Origin: Petrolisthes cinctipes
Lineage: Eukaryota > Arthropoda > Malacostraca > Decapoda > Porcellanidae
Direction: 5' to 3'
Assembly (NCBI GenBank): GCA_033782935.1
Contig: JAWQEG010000710.1
Location: forward strand, 5,270,001 to 5,334,000
Length of the DNA stretch: 64,000 bases
A program made the translations under genes and the position numbers. Shown here in pieces: positions 8,751 through 23,300 of this stretch (the first letter of the stretch is position 1; each line of letters begins with the position of its first letter). A model generated the notes under the pieces. That model did not search any database and was not told the origin of the DNA. It worked only from the letters and a program-made list of their open reading frames with translations.

Positions 8751-10400
8751 GTGTTAGAGTATTTTCAAAATACAGGCCAAAAACATACTGAAAATCGATC
8801 TTTTAGGTGCACAAAAGTCGATATGTGCATGCATCTTCAGTACCCGTTTATATCTCAAATTCTGGCCCTAAACACCCGAAAATTCAATATTTTGGGGTCC
8901 CAGAAGCGATCTGTACATGCCTACTCCGTGTTAGAGTATTTTCAAAATTCAGGCCCAAAACATGCTGAAAATCGATATTTTTGGTGCCCAAAGTCAATAT
9001 GTGCATGTATCTTCTGTACACGTTTATATCTCAAATTCAGGCTCAAAACACCCGAAAATTCAATATTTTGGGGTCCCAGAAGCAATCTGTACATGCCTAC
9101 TCAGTGCTAGAATATTTTCAAAATATAGGCTAAAAACATGCTAAATATCGATCTTTTAGGTGCCAAAAAGTCGATATCTCAAATTCAGTCCCAAAACACC
9201 CGAAAATTCGATATTTAGGGGTCCCAGAAGCGATCTGTACATGCCTACTCCGTGTTAGAGTATTTTCAAAATACATGCTCAAAACATACTGAAAATCGAT
9301 ATTTTAGATGCCCAAAGTCAATATGTGCATGTATCTTCTGTACCCGTTTATATCTCAAATTCAGGCTCAAAACACCCGAAAATTCAATATTTTGGGGTCC
9401 CAGTAGCAATCTGTACATGCCTACTCAGTGCTAGAATATTTTCAAAATATAGGCTAAAAACATGCTAAAAATCGATCTTTTAGGTGCCAAAAAGTCGATA
9501 TCTCAAATTCAGTCCCAAAACACCCGAAAATTCGATATTTAGTGGTCCCAGAAGCGATCTGTACATGCCTACTCCGTGTTAGAGTATTTGCAAAATACAT
9601 GCTCAAAACATACTGAAAATCGATATTTTAGATGCCCAAAGTCAATATGTGCATGTATCTTCTGTACCCGTTTATATCTCAAATTCAGGCTCAAAACACC
9701 CGAAAATTCAATATTTTGGGGTCCCACAAGCAATCTGTACATGCCTACACAGTGCTAGAATATTTTCAAAATATAGGCTAAAAACATGCTAAAAATCGAC
9801 ATTTTAGGTGCCAAAAAATCGATATCTCAAATTCAGTCCCAAAACACCCGAAAATTCGATATTTAGAGGTTCCAGAAGGTATCTGTACATGCTTACTCAG
9901 TGTTAGAGTATTTTCAAAATACAGGCCAAAAACATACTACAAATCGATCTTTTAGGTGCCCAAAAGTCGATATGTGCATGCATCTTCTGTACCCGTTTAT
10001 ATCTCAAATTCTGGCCCTAAACACCCGAAAATTAGATATTTTGGGGTCCCAGAAGCGATCTGTACATGCCTACTCCGTGTTAGAGTATTTTCAAAATTCA
10101 GGCCCAAAACATGCTGAAAATCGATATTTTTGGAGCCCAAAGTCAATATGTGCATGTATCTTCTGTACCCTTTTATATCTCAAATTCAGGCTCAAAACAC
10201 CCGAAAATTCAATATTTTGTGGTCCCAGAAGCAATCTGTACATGCCTACTCAGTGCTAGAATATTTTCAAAATATAGGCTAAAAACATGCTGAAAATCGA
10301 TCTTTTAGGTGCCAAAAAGTCGATATCTCAAATTCAGTCCCAAAACACCCGAAAATTCGATATTTAGGGGTCCCAGAAGCGATCTGTACATGCCTACTCC
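8751..10400 (+). repeat. 1474-bp tandem duplication, copy 2 and continuation
   Basis: Monomer starts are 8751, 8928, 9104, 9252, 9428, 9576, 9752, 9900, 10077 and 10253. It repeats copy 1 at +1474 until inside monomer 9900, which continues as a normal A1 (TTCTGGCCC), followed by B1 and C1. The B1 at 10077 has private GGAGCCCAAAG and ACCCTTTT. Confidence 0.9.
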
Positions 10401-13400
10401 GTGTTAGAGTATTTTCAAAATACAGGCCAAAAACATACTGAAAATCGATCTCTTAGGTGCCCAAAAGTCGATATGTGCATGCATCTTCTGTACCCGTTTA
10501 TTTCTCAAATTCTGGCCCTAAACACCCGAAAATTCGATATTTTGTGGTCCCAGAAGCGATCTGTACATGCCTACTCCGTGTTAGAGTATTTTCAAAATTC
10601 AGGCCCAAAACATGCTGAAAATCGATGTTTTTGGTGCCCAAAGTCAATATGTGCATGTATCTTCTGTACCCGTTTATATCTCAAATTCAGGCTCAAAACA
10701 CCCGAAAATTCAATATTTTGGGGTCCCAAAAGCAATCTGTACATGCCTACTCAGTGCTAGAATATTTTCAAAATATAGGCTAAAAACATGCTAAAAATCG
10801 ATCTTTTAGGTGCCAAAAAGTCGATATCTCAAATTCAGTCCCAAAACACCCGAAAATTCGATATTTAGGGGTCCCAGAAGCGATCTGTACATGCCTACTC
10901 CGTGTTAGAGTATTTTCAAAATACATGCTCAAAACATACTGAAAATCGATCTTTTAGGTGCACAAAAGTCGATATGTGCATGCATCTTCAGTACCCGTTT
11001 ATATCTCAAATTCAGGCTCAAAACACCCGAAAATTCAATATTTTGGGGTCCCAGAAGCAATCTGTACATGCCTACTCAGTGTTAGATTATTTTCAAAATA
11101 CAGGCCCAAAACATGCTGAAAATCGATATTTTAGATGCCCAAAGTCAATATGTGCATGTATCTTCTGTACCCGTTTATATCTCAAATTCAGGCTCAAAAC
11201 ACCCGAAAATTCAATATTTTGGGGTCCCAGAAGCAATCTGTACAGTGCTAGAATATTTTCAAAATATAGGCTAAAAACATGCTAAAAATCGATCTTTTAA
11301 GTGCCAAAAAGTCGATATCACAAATTCAGTCCCAAAACACCCGAAAATTCGATATTTAGGGGTCCCAGAAGCGATCTGTACATGCCTACTCCGTGTTAGA
11401 GTATTTTCAAAATACAGGCCAAAAACATACTGAAAATCGATCTTATAGGTGCCCAAAAGTCGATATGTGCATGCATCTTCTTTACCCGTTTATATCTCAA
11501 ATTCTGGCCCTAAACACCCGAAAATTCGATATTTTGGGGTCCCAGAAGCGATCTGTACATGCCTACTCCGTGTTAGAGTATTTTCAAAATTCAGGCCCAA
11601 AACATGCTGAAAATCGATATTTTTGGTGCCCAAAGTCAATATGTGCATGTATCTTCTGTACCCGTTTATATCTCAAATTCAGCCTCAAAACACCCGAAAA
11701 TTCAATATTTTGGGGTCCCAGAAGCAATCTGTACATGCCTACCCAGTGGTAGAATATTTTCAAAATATAGGCTAAAAACATGCTAAAAATCGATCTTTTA
11801 GGTGCCAAAAAGTCGATATCTCAAATTCAGTCCCAAAACACCCGAAAATTCGATATGTAGGGGTCCCAGAAGCGATCTGTACATGCCTACTCCGTGTTAG
11901 AGTATTTTCAAAATACATGCTCAAAACATACTGAAAATCGATCTTTTAGGTGCACAAAGTCAATATGTGCATGTATCTTCTGTACCCGTTTATATCTCAA
12001 ATTCAGGCTCAAAACACCCGAAAATTCAATATTTTGGGGTCCCAGAAGCAATCTGTACATGCCTACACAGTGCTATAATATTTTCAAAATATAGGCTAAA
12101 AACATGCTAAAAATCGATATTATAGGTGCCAAAAAATCGATATCTCAAATTCAGTCCCATAACACCCGAAAATTCGATATTTAGAGGTCCCAGAAGGTAT
12201 CTGTACATGCCTACTCCGTGTTAGAGTATTTTCAAAATACAGGCCAAAAACATACTGAAAATCGATCTTTTAGGTGCCCAAAAGTCGATATGTGCATGCA
12301 TCTTCTGTACCCGTTTATATCTCAAATTCTGGCCTTAAACACCCGAAAATTCAATATTTTGGGGTCCCAGAAGCGATCTGTACATGCCTACTCCGTGTTA
12401 GAGTATTTTCAAAATTAAGGCCCAAAACATGCTGAAAATCGATATTTTTGGTGCCCAAAGTCAATATGTGCATGTATCTTCTGTACCCGTTTTTATCTCA
12501 AATTCAGGCTCAAAACACCCGAAAATTCAATATTTTAAGGTCCCAGAAGCAATCTGTACATGCCTACTCAGTGTTAGAGTATTTTCAAAATACAGGCCCA
12601 AAACATGCTGAAAATCGATATTTTAGATGCCCAAAGTCAATATGTGCATGTATCTTCTGTACCCGTTTATATCTCAAATTCAGGCTCAAAACACCCGAAA
12701 ATTCAATATTTTGGGGTCCCAGAAGCAATCTGTACATGCCTACACAGTGCTATAATATTTTCAAAATATAGGCTAAAAACATGCTAAAAATCGACATTTT
12801 AGGTGCCAAAAAATCGATATCTCAAATTCAGTACCGAAACACCCGAAAATTCGATATTTAGAGGTCCCAGAAGGTATCTGTACATGCCTACTCCGTGTTA
12901 GAGTATTTTCAAAATACAGGCCAAAAACATACTGAAAATCGATCTCTTAGGTGCCCAAAAGTCGATATGTGCATGCATCTTCTGTACCCGTTTATATCTC
13001 AAATTCTGGCCTTAAACACCCGAAAATTCGATATTTTGGGGTCCCAGAAGCGATCTGTACATGCCTACTCCGTGTTAGAGTATTTTCAAAATTCAGGCCA
13101 AAAACATACTGAAAATCGATATTTTTGGTGCCCAAAGTCAATATGTGCATGTATCTTCTGTACCCGTTTATATCTCAAATTCAGGCTCAAAACACCCGAA
13201 AATTCAATATTTTGGGGTCCCAGAAGCAATCTGTACATGCCTACTCAGTGTTAGAGTATTTTCAAAATACAGGCCCAAAACATGCTGAAAATCGATATTT
13301 TAGATGCCCAAAGTCAATATGTGCAAGTATCTTCTGTACCCGTTTATATCTCAAATTCAGGCTCAAAACACCCGAAAATTCAATATTTTGGGGTCCCAGA

Positions 13401-15860
13401 AGCAATCTGTACATGCCTACACAGTGCTAGAATATTTTCACAATATAGGCTAAAAACATGCTAAAAATCGACATTTTAGGTGCCAAAAAATCGATATCTC
13501 AAATTCAGTCCCAAAACACCCGAAAATTCGATATTTAGAGGTCCCAGAAGGTATCTGTACATGCCTACTCCGTGTTAGAGTATTTTCAAAATACAGGCCA
13601 AAAACATACTGAAAATCGATCTCTTAGGTGCCCAAAAGTCGATATGTGCATGCCTCTTCTGTACCCGTTTATATCTCAAATTCTGGCCCTAAACACCCGA
13701 AAATTTGATATTTTGGGGTCCCAGAAGCGATCTGTACAGTGCTAGAATATTTTCAAAATATAGGCTAAAAACATGCTAAAAATCGATCTTTTAGGTGCCA
13801 AAAAGTCGATATCTCAAATTCAGTCCCAAAACACCCGAAAATTCGATATTTAGGGGTCCCAGAAGCGATCTGTACATGTATACTCCGTGTTAGAGTATTT
13901 TCAAAATACATGCTCAAAACATACTGAAAATCGATCTTTTTGGTGCCCAAAAGTCGATATGTGCATGCATCTTCAGTACCCGTTTATATCTCAAATTCAG
14001 GCTCAAAACACCCGAAAATTCAATATTTTGGGGTCCCAGAAGCAATCTGTACATGCCTACTCAGTGTTAGAGTATTTTCAAAATACAGGCCCAAAACATG
14101 CTGAAAATCGATATTTTAGATGCCCAAAGTCAATATGTGCATGTATCTTCTGTACCCGTTTATATCTCAAATTCAGGCTCAAAACACCCGAAAATTCAAT
14201 ATTTTGGGGTCCCAGAAGCAATCTGTACATGCCTACACAGTGCTAGAATATTTTCAAAATAAAGGCTAAAAACATGCTAAAAATCGACATTTTAGGTGCC
14301 AAAAAATCGATATCTCAAATTCAGTCCCAAAACACCCGAAAATTCGATATTTAGAGGTCCCAGAAGGTATCTGTACATGCCTACTCCGTGTTAGAGTATT
14401 TTCAAAATACAGGCCAAAAACATACTGAAAATCGATCTTTTAGGTGCCCAAAAGTCGATATGTGCATGCATCTTCTGTACCCGTTTATACCTCAAATTCT
14501 GGCCCTAAACACCCGAAAATTCGATATTTTGGGGTCCCAGAAGCGATCTGTACATGCCTACTCCGTGTTGGAGTATTTTCAAAATTCAGGCCCAAAACAT
14601 GCTGAAAATCGATATTTTTGGTGCCCAAAGTCAATATGTGCATGTATCTTCTGTACCCGTTTATATCTCAAATTCAGGCTCAAAACACCCGAAAATTCAA
14701 CATTTTGGGGTCCCAGAAGCAATCTGTACAGTGCTAGAATATTTTTAAAATATAGGCTAAAAACATGCTAAAAATCGATCTTTTAGGTGCCAAAAAGTCG
14801 ATATCTCAAATTCAGTCCCAAAACACCCGAAAATTCGATATTTAGGGGTCCCAGAAGCGATCTGTACATGCCTACTCCGTGTTTGAGTATTTTCAAAATA
14901 CATGCTCAAAACATACTGAAAATCGATATTTTAGGTGCACAAAAGTCGATATGTGCATGTATCTTCAGTACCCGTTTATATCTCAAATTCTGGCCCTAAA
15001 CACCCGAAAATTCGATATTTTGGGGTCCCAGAAGCGATCTGTACATACCTACTCCGTGTTAGAGTATTTTCAAAATTCAGGCCCAAAACATGCTGAAAAT
15101 CGATGTTTTTGGTGCCCAAAGTCAATATGTGCATGTATCTTCTGTACCCGTTTATATCTCAAATTCAGGCTCAAAACACACGAAAATTCAATATTTTGGG
15201 GTCCCAGAAGCAATCTGTACAGTGCTAGAATATTTTCAAAATATAGGCTAAAAACATGCTAAAAATCGATCTTTTAGGTGCCAAAAAGTCGATATCTCAA
15301 ATTCAGTCCCAAAACACCCGAAAATTCGATATTTAGGGGTCCCAGAAGCGATCTGTACATGCCTACTCCGTGTTAGAGTATTTTCAAAATACATGCTCAA
15401 AACATACTGAAAATCGATCTTTTAGGTGCACAAAAGTCGATATGTGCATGCATCTTCAGTACCCGTTTATATCTCAAATTCAGGCTCAAAACACCCGAAA
15501 ATTCAATATTTTGGGGTCCCAGAAGCAATCTGTACATGCCTACTCAGTGTTAGAGTATTTTCAAAATACATGCTTAAAACATACTGAAAATCGATATTTT
15601 AGATGCCCAAAGTCAATATGTGCATGTATCTTCTGTACCCGTTTATATCTCAAATTCAGGCTCAAAACACCCGAAAATTCAATATTTTGGGGTCCCAGAA
15701 GGAATCTGTACAGTGCTAGAATATTTTCAAAATATAGGCTAAATACATGCTAAAAATCGATCTTTTAGGTGCCAAAAAGTCGATATCTCAAATTCAGTCC
15801 CAAAACACCCGAAAATTCGATATTTAGGGGTCCCAGAAGCGATCTGTACATGCCTACTCC
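10401..15860 (+). repeat. 5460-bp HOR block, first of a related pair
   Basis: Order: A1-B1-C1-A2-B2d-C1-A1-B1-C1-H-C2-A1-B1-B2-C2-A1-B1-B2-C2-A1d-C1-A2-B2-C2-A1-B1d-C1-(A2/A1)-B1d-C1-A2-Hd-C1. Lengths sum to 5460. Its first 1669 bp (10401-12069) recur at 15861-17529 with about three substitutions, and 13424-15860 recurs in 17530-20318 with two one-monomer differences. The segment 12070-13423 is present only here. Private markers shared with the partner are TATTTCTCAAATTC, GTTAGATTATTTTC, ATCACAAATTC, GATCTTATAGG, CTTCTTTACCC and GATATGTAGGGG. Confidence 0.88.
13572..13738 (+). repeat. A1 monomer joined directly to C1 through the 10-bp deletion (167 bp)
   Basis: The A1 body with AGAAGCGATCTG ends TGTACAGTG and runs straight into C1. 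In the partner copy a B1 with the same deletion lies between (17678 A1, 17855 B1d). So this copy lost 176 bp by recombination within the AGAAGCRATCTGTACAGTG region, transferring the deletion junction onto an A1. Confidence 0.87.
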
Positions 15861-18800
15861 GTGTTAGAGTATTTTCAAAATACAGGCCAAAAACATACTG
15901 AAAATCGATCTCTTAGGTGCCCAAAAGTCGATATGTGCATGCATCTTCTGTACCCGTTTATTTCTCAAATTCTGGCCCTAAACACCCGAAAATTCGATAT
16001 TTTGTGGTCCCAGAAGCGATCTGTACATGCCTACTCCGTGTTAGAGTATTTTCAAAATTCAGGCCCAAAACATGCTGAAAATCGATATTTTTGGTGCCCA
16101 AAGTCAATATGTGCATGTATCTTCTGTACCCGTTTATATCTCAAATTCAGGCTCAAAACACCCGAAAATTCAATATTTTGGGGTCCCAAAAGCAATCTGT
16201 ACATGCCTACTCAGTGCTAGAATATTTTCAAAATATAGGCTAAAAACATGCTAAAAATCGATCTTTTAGGTGCCAAAAAGTCGATATCTCAAATTCAGTC
16301 CCAAAACACCCGAAAATTCGATATTTAGGGGTCCCAGAAGCGATCTGTACATGCCTACTCCGTGTTAGAGTATTTTCAAAATACATGCTCAAAACATACT
16401 GAAAATCGATCTTTTAGGTGCACAAAAGTCGATATGTGCATGCATCTTCAGTACCCGTTTATATCTCAAATTCAGGCTCAAAACACCCGAAAATTCAATA
16501 TTTTGGGGTCCCAGAAGCAATCTGTACATGCCTACTCAGTGTTAGATTATTTTCAAAATACAGGCCCAAAACATGCTGAAAATCGATATTTTAGATGCCC
16601 AAAGTCAATATGTGCATGTATCTTCTGTACCCGTTTATATCTCAAATTCAGGCTCAAAACACCCGAAAATTCAATATTTTGGGGTCCCAGAAGCAATCTG
16701 TACAGTGCTAGAATATTTTCAAAATATAGGCTAAAAACATGCTAAAAATCGATCTTTTAAGTGCCAAAAAGTCGATATCACAAATTCAGTCCCAAAACAC
16801 CCGAAAATTCGATATTTAGGGGTCCCAGAAGCGATCTGTACATGCCTACTCCGTGTTAGAGTATTTTCAAAATACAGGCCAAAAACATACTGAAAATCGA
16901 TCTTATAGGTGCCCAAAAGTCGATATGTGCATGCATCTTCTTTACCCGTTTATATCTCAAATTCTGGCCCTAAACACCCGAAAATTCGATATTTTGGGGT
17001 CCCAGAAGCGATCTGTACATGCCTACTCCGTGTTAGAGTATTTTCAAAATTCAGGCCCAAAACATGCTGAAAATCGATATTTTTGGTGCCCAAAGTCAAT
17101 ATGTGCATGTATCTTCTGTACCCGTTTATATCTCAAATTCAGCCTCAAAACACCCGAAAATTCAATATTTTGGGGTCCCAAAAGCAATCTGTACATGCCT
17201 ACCCAGTGGTAGAATATTTTCAAAATATAGGCTAAAAACATGCTAAAAATCGATCTTTTAGGTGCCAAAAAGTCGATATCTCAAATTCAGTCCCAAAACA
17301 CCCGAAAATTCGATATGTAGGGGTCCCAGAAGCGATCTGTACATGCCTACTCCGTGTTAGAGTATTTTCAAAATACATGCTCAAAACATACTGAAAATCG
17401 ATCTTTTAGGTGCACAAAGTCAATATGTGCATGTATCTTCTGTACCCGTTTATATCTCAAATTCAGGCTTAAAACACCCGAAAATTCAATATTTTGGGGT
17501 CCCAGAAGCAATCTGTACATGCCTACACAGTGCTAGAATATTTTCACAATATAGGCTAAAAACATGCTAAAAATCGACATTTTAGGTGCCAAAAAATCGA
17601 TATCTCAAATTCAGTCCCAAAACACCCGAAAATTCGATATTTAGAGGTCCCAGAAGGTATCTGTACATGCCTACTCCGTGTTAGAGTATTTTCAAAATAC
17701 AGGCCAAAAACATACTGAAAATCGATCTCTTAGGTGCCCAAAAGTCGATATGTGCATGCCTCTTCTGTACCCGTTTATATCTCAAATTCTGGCCCTAAAC
17801 ACCCGAAAATTCGATATTTTGGGGTCCCAGAAGCGATCTGTACATGCCTACTCCGTGTTAGAATATTTTCAAAATTCAGGACCAAAACATGCTGAAAATC
17901 GATATTTTTGGTGCCCAAAGTCAATATGTGCATGTATCTTCTGTACCCGTTTATATCTAAAATTCAGGCTCAAAACACCCGAAAATTCAATATTTTGGGG
18001 TCCCAGAAGCAATCTGTACAGTGCTAGAATATTTTCAAAATATAGGCTAAAAACATGCTAAAAATCGATCTTTTAGGTGCCAAAAAGTCGATATCTCAAA
18101 TTCAGTCCCAAAACACCCGAAAATTCGATATTTAGGGGTCCCAGAAGCGATCTGTACATGTATACTCCGTGTTAGAGTATTTTCAAAATACATGCTCAAA
18201 ACATACTGAAAATCGATCTTTTTGGTGCCCAAAAGTCGATATGTGCATGCATCTTCAGTACCCGTTTATATCTCAAATTCAGGCTCAAAACACCCGAAAA
18301 TTCAATATTTTGGGGTCCCAGAAGCAATCTGTACATGCCTACTCAGTGTTAGAGTATTTTCAAAATACAGGCCCAAAACATGCTGAAAATCGATATTTTA
18401 GATGCCCAAAGTCAATATGTGCATGTATCTTCTGTACCCGTTTATATCTCAAATTCAGGCTCAAAACACCCGAAAATTCAATATTTTGGGGTCCCAGAAG
18501 CAATCTGTACATGCCTACACAGTGCTAGAATATTTTCAAAATATAGGCTAAAAACATGCTAAAAATCGACATTTTAGGTGCCAAAAAATCGATATCTCAA
18601 ATTCAGTCCCAAAACACCCGAAAATTCGATATTTAGAGGTCCCAGAAGGTATCTGTACATGCCTACTCCGTGTTAGAGTATTTTCAAAATACAGGCCAAA
18701 AACATACTGAAAATCGATCTTTTAGGTGCCCAAAAGTCGATATGTGCATGCATCTTCTGTACCCGTTTATACCTCAAATTCTGGCCCTAAACACCCGAAA

Positions 18801-20318
18801 ATTCGATATTTTGGGGTCCCAGAAGCGATCTGTACATGCCTACTCCGTGTTAGAGTATTTTCAAAATTCAGGCCCAAAACATGCTGAAAATCGATATTTT
18901 TGGTGCCCAAAGTCAATATGTGCATGTATCTTCTGTACCCGTTTATATCTCAAATTCAGGCTCAAAACACCCGAAAATTCAATATTTTGGGGTCCCAGAA
19001 GCAATCTGTACAGTGCTAGAATATTTTCAAAATATAGGCTAAAAACATGCTAAAAATCGATCTTTTAGGTGCCAAAAAGTCGATATCTCAAATTCAGTCC
19101 CAAAACACCCGAAAATTCGATATTTAGGGGTCCCAGAAGCGATCTGTACATGCCTACTCCGTGTTAGAGTATTTTCAAAATACATGCTCAAAACATACTG
19201 AAAATCGATCTTTTAGGTGCACAAAAGTCGATATGTGCATGCATCTTCAGTACCCGTTTATATCTCAAATTCAGGCTCAAAACACCCGAAAATTCAATAT
19301 TTTGGGGTCCCAGAAGCAATCTGTACATGCCTACTCAGTGTTAGAGTATTTTCAAAATACAGGCCCAAAACATGCTGAAAATCGATATTTTAGATGCCCA
19401 AAGTCAATATGTGCATGTATCTTCTGTACCCGTTTATATCTCAAATTCTGGCCCTAAACACCCGAAAATTCGATATTTTGGGGTCCCAGAAGCGATCTGT
19501 ACATACCTACTCCGTGTTAGAGTATTTTCAAAATTCAGGCCCAAAACATGCTGAAAATCGATGTTTTTGGTGCCCAAAGTCAATATGTGCATGTATCTTC
19601 TGTACCCGTTTATATCTCAAATTCAGGCTCAAAACACCCGAAAATTCAATATTTTGGGGTCCCAGAAGCAATCTGTACAGTGCTAGAATATTTTCAAAAT
19701 ATAGGCTAAAAACATGCTAGAAATCGATCTTTTAGGTGCCAAAAAGTCGATATCTCAAATTCAGTCCCAAAACACCCGAAAATTCGATATTTAGGGGTCC
19801 CAGAAGCGATCTGTACATGCCTAATCCGTGTTAGAGTATTTTCAAAATACATGCTCAAAACATACTGAAAATCGATCTTTTAGGTGCACAAAAGTCGATA
19901 TGTGCATGCATCTTCAGTACCCGTTTATATCTCAAATTCAGGCTCAAAACACCCGAAAATTCAATATTTTGGGGTCCCAGAAGCAATCTGTACATGCCTA
20001 CTCAGTGTTAGAGTATTTTCAAAATACATGCTTAAAACATACTGAAAATCGATATTTTAGATGCCCAAAGTCAATATGTGCATGTATCTTCTGTACCCGT
20101 TTATATCTCAAATTCAGGCTCAAAACACCCGAAAATTCAATATTTTGGGGTCCCAGAAGGAATCTGTACAGTGCTAGAATATTTTCAAAATATAGGCTAA
20201 AAACATGCTAAAAATCGATCTTTTAGGTGCCAAAAAGTCGATATCTCAAATTCAGTCCCAAAACACCCGAAAATTCGATATTTAGGGGTCCCAGAAGCGA
20301 TCTGTACATGTATACTCC
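15861..20318 (+). repeat. 4458-bp HOR block, second of the related pair
   Basis: Order: A1-B1-C1-A2-B2d-C1-A1-B1-C1-H-C2-A1-B1d-C1-A2-B2-C2-A1-B1d-C1-A2-(B2/A1)-B1d-C1-A2-Hd-C1. It matches 10401-12069 at +5460, then 13424 onward at +4106, +4282 and +4458 as single monomers are gained. Every offset change is one monomer long or a multiple, so the two blocks diverged by unequal exchange in register. Confidence 0.88.
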
Positions 20319-23300
20319 GTGTTAGAGTATTTTCAAAATACATGTTCAAAACATACTGAAAATCGATCTTTTAGGTGCACAAAAGTCGATATGTGCATGC
20401 ATCTTCTGTACCCGTTTATATCTCAAATTCAGGCTCAAAACACCCGAAAATTCAATATTTTGGGGTCCCAGAAGCAATCTGTACATGCCTACTCAGTGTT
20501 AGAGTATTTTCAAAATACAGGCCCAAAACATGCTGAAAATCGATATTTTAGATGCCCAAAGTCAATATGTGCATGTATCTTCTGTACCCGTTTATATCTC
20601 AAATTCAGGCTCAAAACACCCGAAAATTCAATATTTTGGGGTCCCAGAAGCAATCTGTACATGCCTACACAGTGCTAGAATATTTTCAAAATATAGGCTA
20701 AAAACATGCTAAAAATCGACATTTTAGGTGCCAAAAAATCGATATCTCAAATTCAGTCCCAAAACACCCGAAAATTCGATATTTAGGGGTCCCAGAAGCG
20801 ATCTGTACATGCCTACTCCGTGTTAGAGTATTTTCAAAATACATGCTCAAAACATACTGAAAATCGATATTTTAGATGCCCAAAGTCAATATGTGCATGT
20901 ATCTTCTGTACCCGTTTATATCTCAAATTCAGGCTCAAAACACCCGAAAATTCAATATTTTGGGGTCCCAGAAGGAATCTGTACAGTGCTAGAATATTTT
21001 CAAATTATAGGCTAAAAACATGCTAAAAATCGATCTTTTAGGTGCCAAAAAGTCGATATCTCAAATTCAGTCCCAAAACACCCGAAAATTCGATATTTAG
21101 GGGTCCCAGAAGCGATCTGTACATGTATACTCCGTGTTAGAGTATTTTCAAAATACATGCTCAAAACATACTGAAAATCGATCTTTTAGGTGCACAAAAG
21201 TCGATATGTGCATGCATCTTCTGTACCCGTTTATATCTCAAATTCAGGCTCAAAACACCCGAAAATACAATATTTTGGGGTCCCAGAAGCAATCTGTACA
21301 TGCCTACTCAGTGTTAGAGTATTTTCAAAATACAGGCCCAAAACATGCTGAAAATCGATATTTTAGATGCCCAAAGTCAATATGTGCATGTATCTTCTGT
21401 ACCCGTTTATATCTCAAATTCAGGCTCAAAACACCCGAAAATTCAATATTTTGGGGTCCCAGAAGCAATCTGTACATGCCTACACAGTGCTAGAATATTT
21501 TCAAAATATAGGCTAAAAACATGCTAAAAATCGACATTTTAGGTGCCAAAAAATCGATATCTCAAATGCAGTCCCAAAACACCCGAAAATTCGATATTTA
21601 GAGGTCCCAGAAGGTATCTGTACATGCCTACTCCGTGTTAGAGTATTTTCAAAATACAGGCCAAAAACATACTGAAAATCGATCTCTTAGGTGCCCAAAA
21701 GTCGATATGTGCATGCATCTTCTATACCCGTTTATATCTCAAATTCTGGCCCTAAACACCCGAAAATTCGATATTTTGTGGTCCCAGAAGCGATCTGTAC
21801 ATGCCTACTCCGTGTTAGAGTATTTTCAAAATTCAGGCCCAAAACATGCTGAAAATCGATATTTTTGGTGCCCAAAGTCAATATGTGCATGTATCTTCTG
21901 TACCCGTTTATATCTCAAATTCAGGCTCAAAACACCCGAAAATTCAATATTTTGGGGTCCCAGAAGGAATCTGTACAGTGCTAGAATATTTTCAAATTAT
22001 AGGCTAAAAACATGCTAAAAATCGATCTTTTAGGTGCCAAAAAGTCGATATCTCAAATTCAGTCCCAAAACACCCGAAAATTCGATATTTAGGGGTCCCA
22101 GAAGCGATCTGTACATGTATACTCCGTGTTAGAGTATTTTCAAAATACATGCTCAAAACATACTGAAAATCGATCTTTTAGGTGCACAAAAGTCGATATG
22201 TGCATGCATCTTCTGTACCCGTTTATATCTCAAATTCAGGCTCAAAACACCCGAAAATTCAATATTTTGGGGTCCCAGAAGCAATCTGTACATGCCTACT
22301 CAGTGTTAGAGTATTTTCAAAATACAGGCCCAAAACATGCTGAAAATCGATATTTTAGATGCCCAAAGTCAATATGTGCATGTATCTTCTGTACCCGTTT
22401 ATATCTCAAATTCAGGCTCAAAACACCCGAAAATTCAATATTTTGGGGTCCCAGAAGCAATCTGTACATGCCTACACAGTGCTAGAATATTTTCAAAATA
22501 TAGGCTAAAAACATGCTAAAAATCGACATTTTAGGTGCCAAAAAATCGATATCTCAAATGCAGTCCCAAAACACCCGAAAATTCGATATTTAGAGATCCC
22601 AGAAGGTATCTGTACATGCCTACTCCGTGTTAGAGTATTTTCAAAATACAGGCCAAAAACATACTGAAAATCGATCTCTTAGGTGCCCAAAAGTCGATAT
22701 GTGCATGCATCTTCTATACCCGTTTATATCTCAAATTCTGGCCCTAAACACCCGAAAATTCGATATTTTGTGGTCCCAGAAGCGATCTGTACATGCCTAC
22801 TCCGTGTTAGAGTATTTTCAAAATTCAGGCCCAAAACATGCTGAAAATCGATATTTTTGGTGCCCAAAGTCAATATGTGCATGTATCTTCTGTACCCGTT
22901 TATATCTCAAATTCAGGCTCAAAACACCCGAAAATTCAATATTTTTGGGTCCCAGAAGCAATCTGTACATGCCTACTCAGTGCTAGAATATTTTCAAAAT
23001 ATAGGCTAAAAACATGCTAAAAATCGATCTTTTAGGTGCCAAAAGGTCGATATCTCAAATTCAGTCCCAAAACACCCGAAAATTCGATATTTAGGTGTCC
23101 CAGAAGCGATCTGTACATGCCTACTCCGTGTTAGAGTATTTTCAAAATACATGCTCAAAACATACTGAAAATCGATATTTTAGATGCCCAAAGTCAATAT
23201 GTGCATGTATCTTCTGTACCCGTTTATATCTCAAATTCAGGCTCAAAACACCCGAAAATTCAATATTTTGGGGTCCCAGAAGCAATCTGTACATGCCTAC

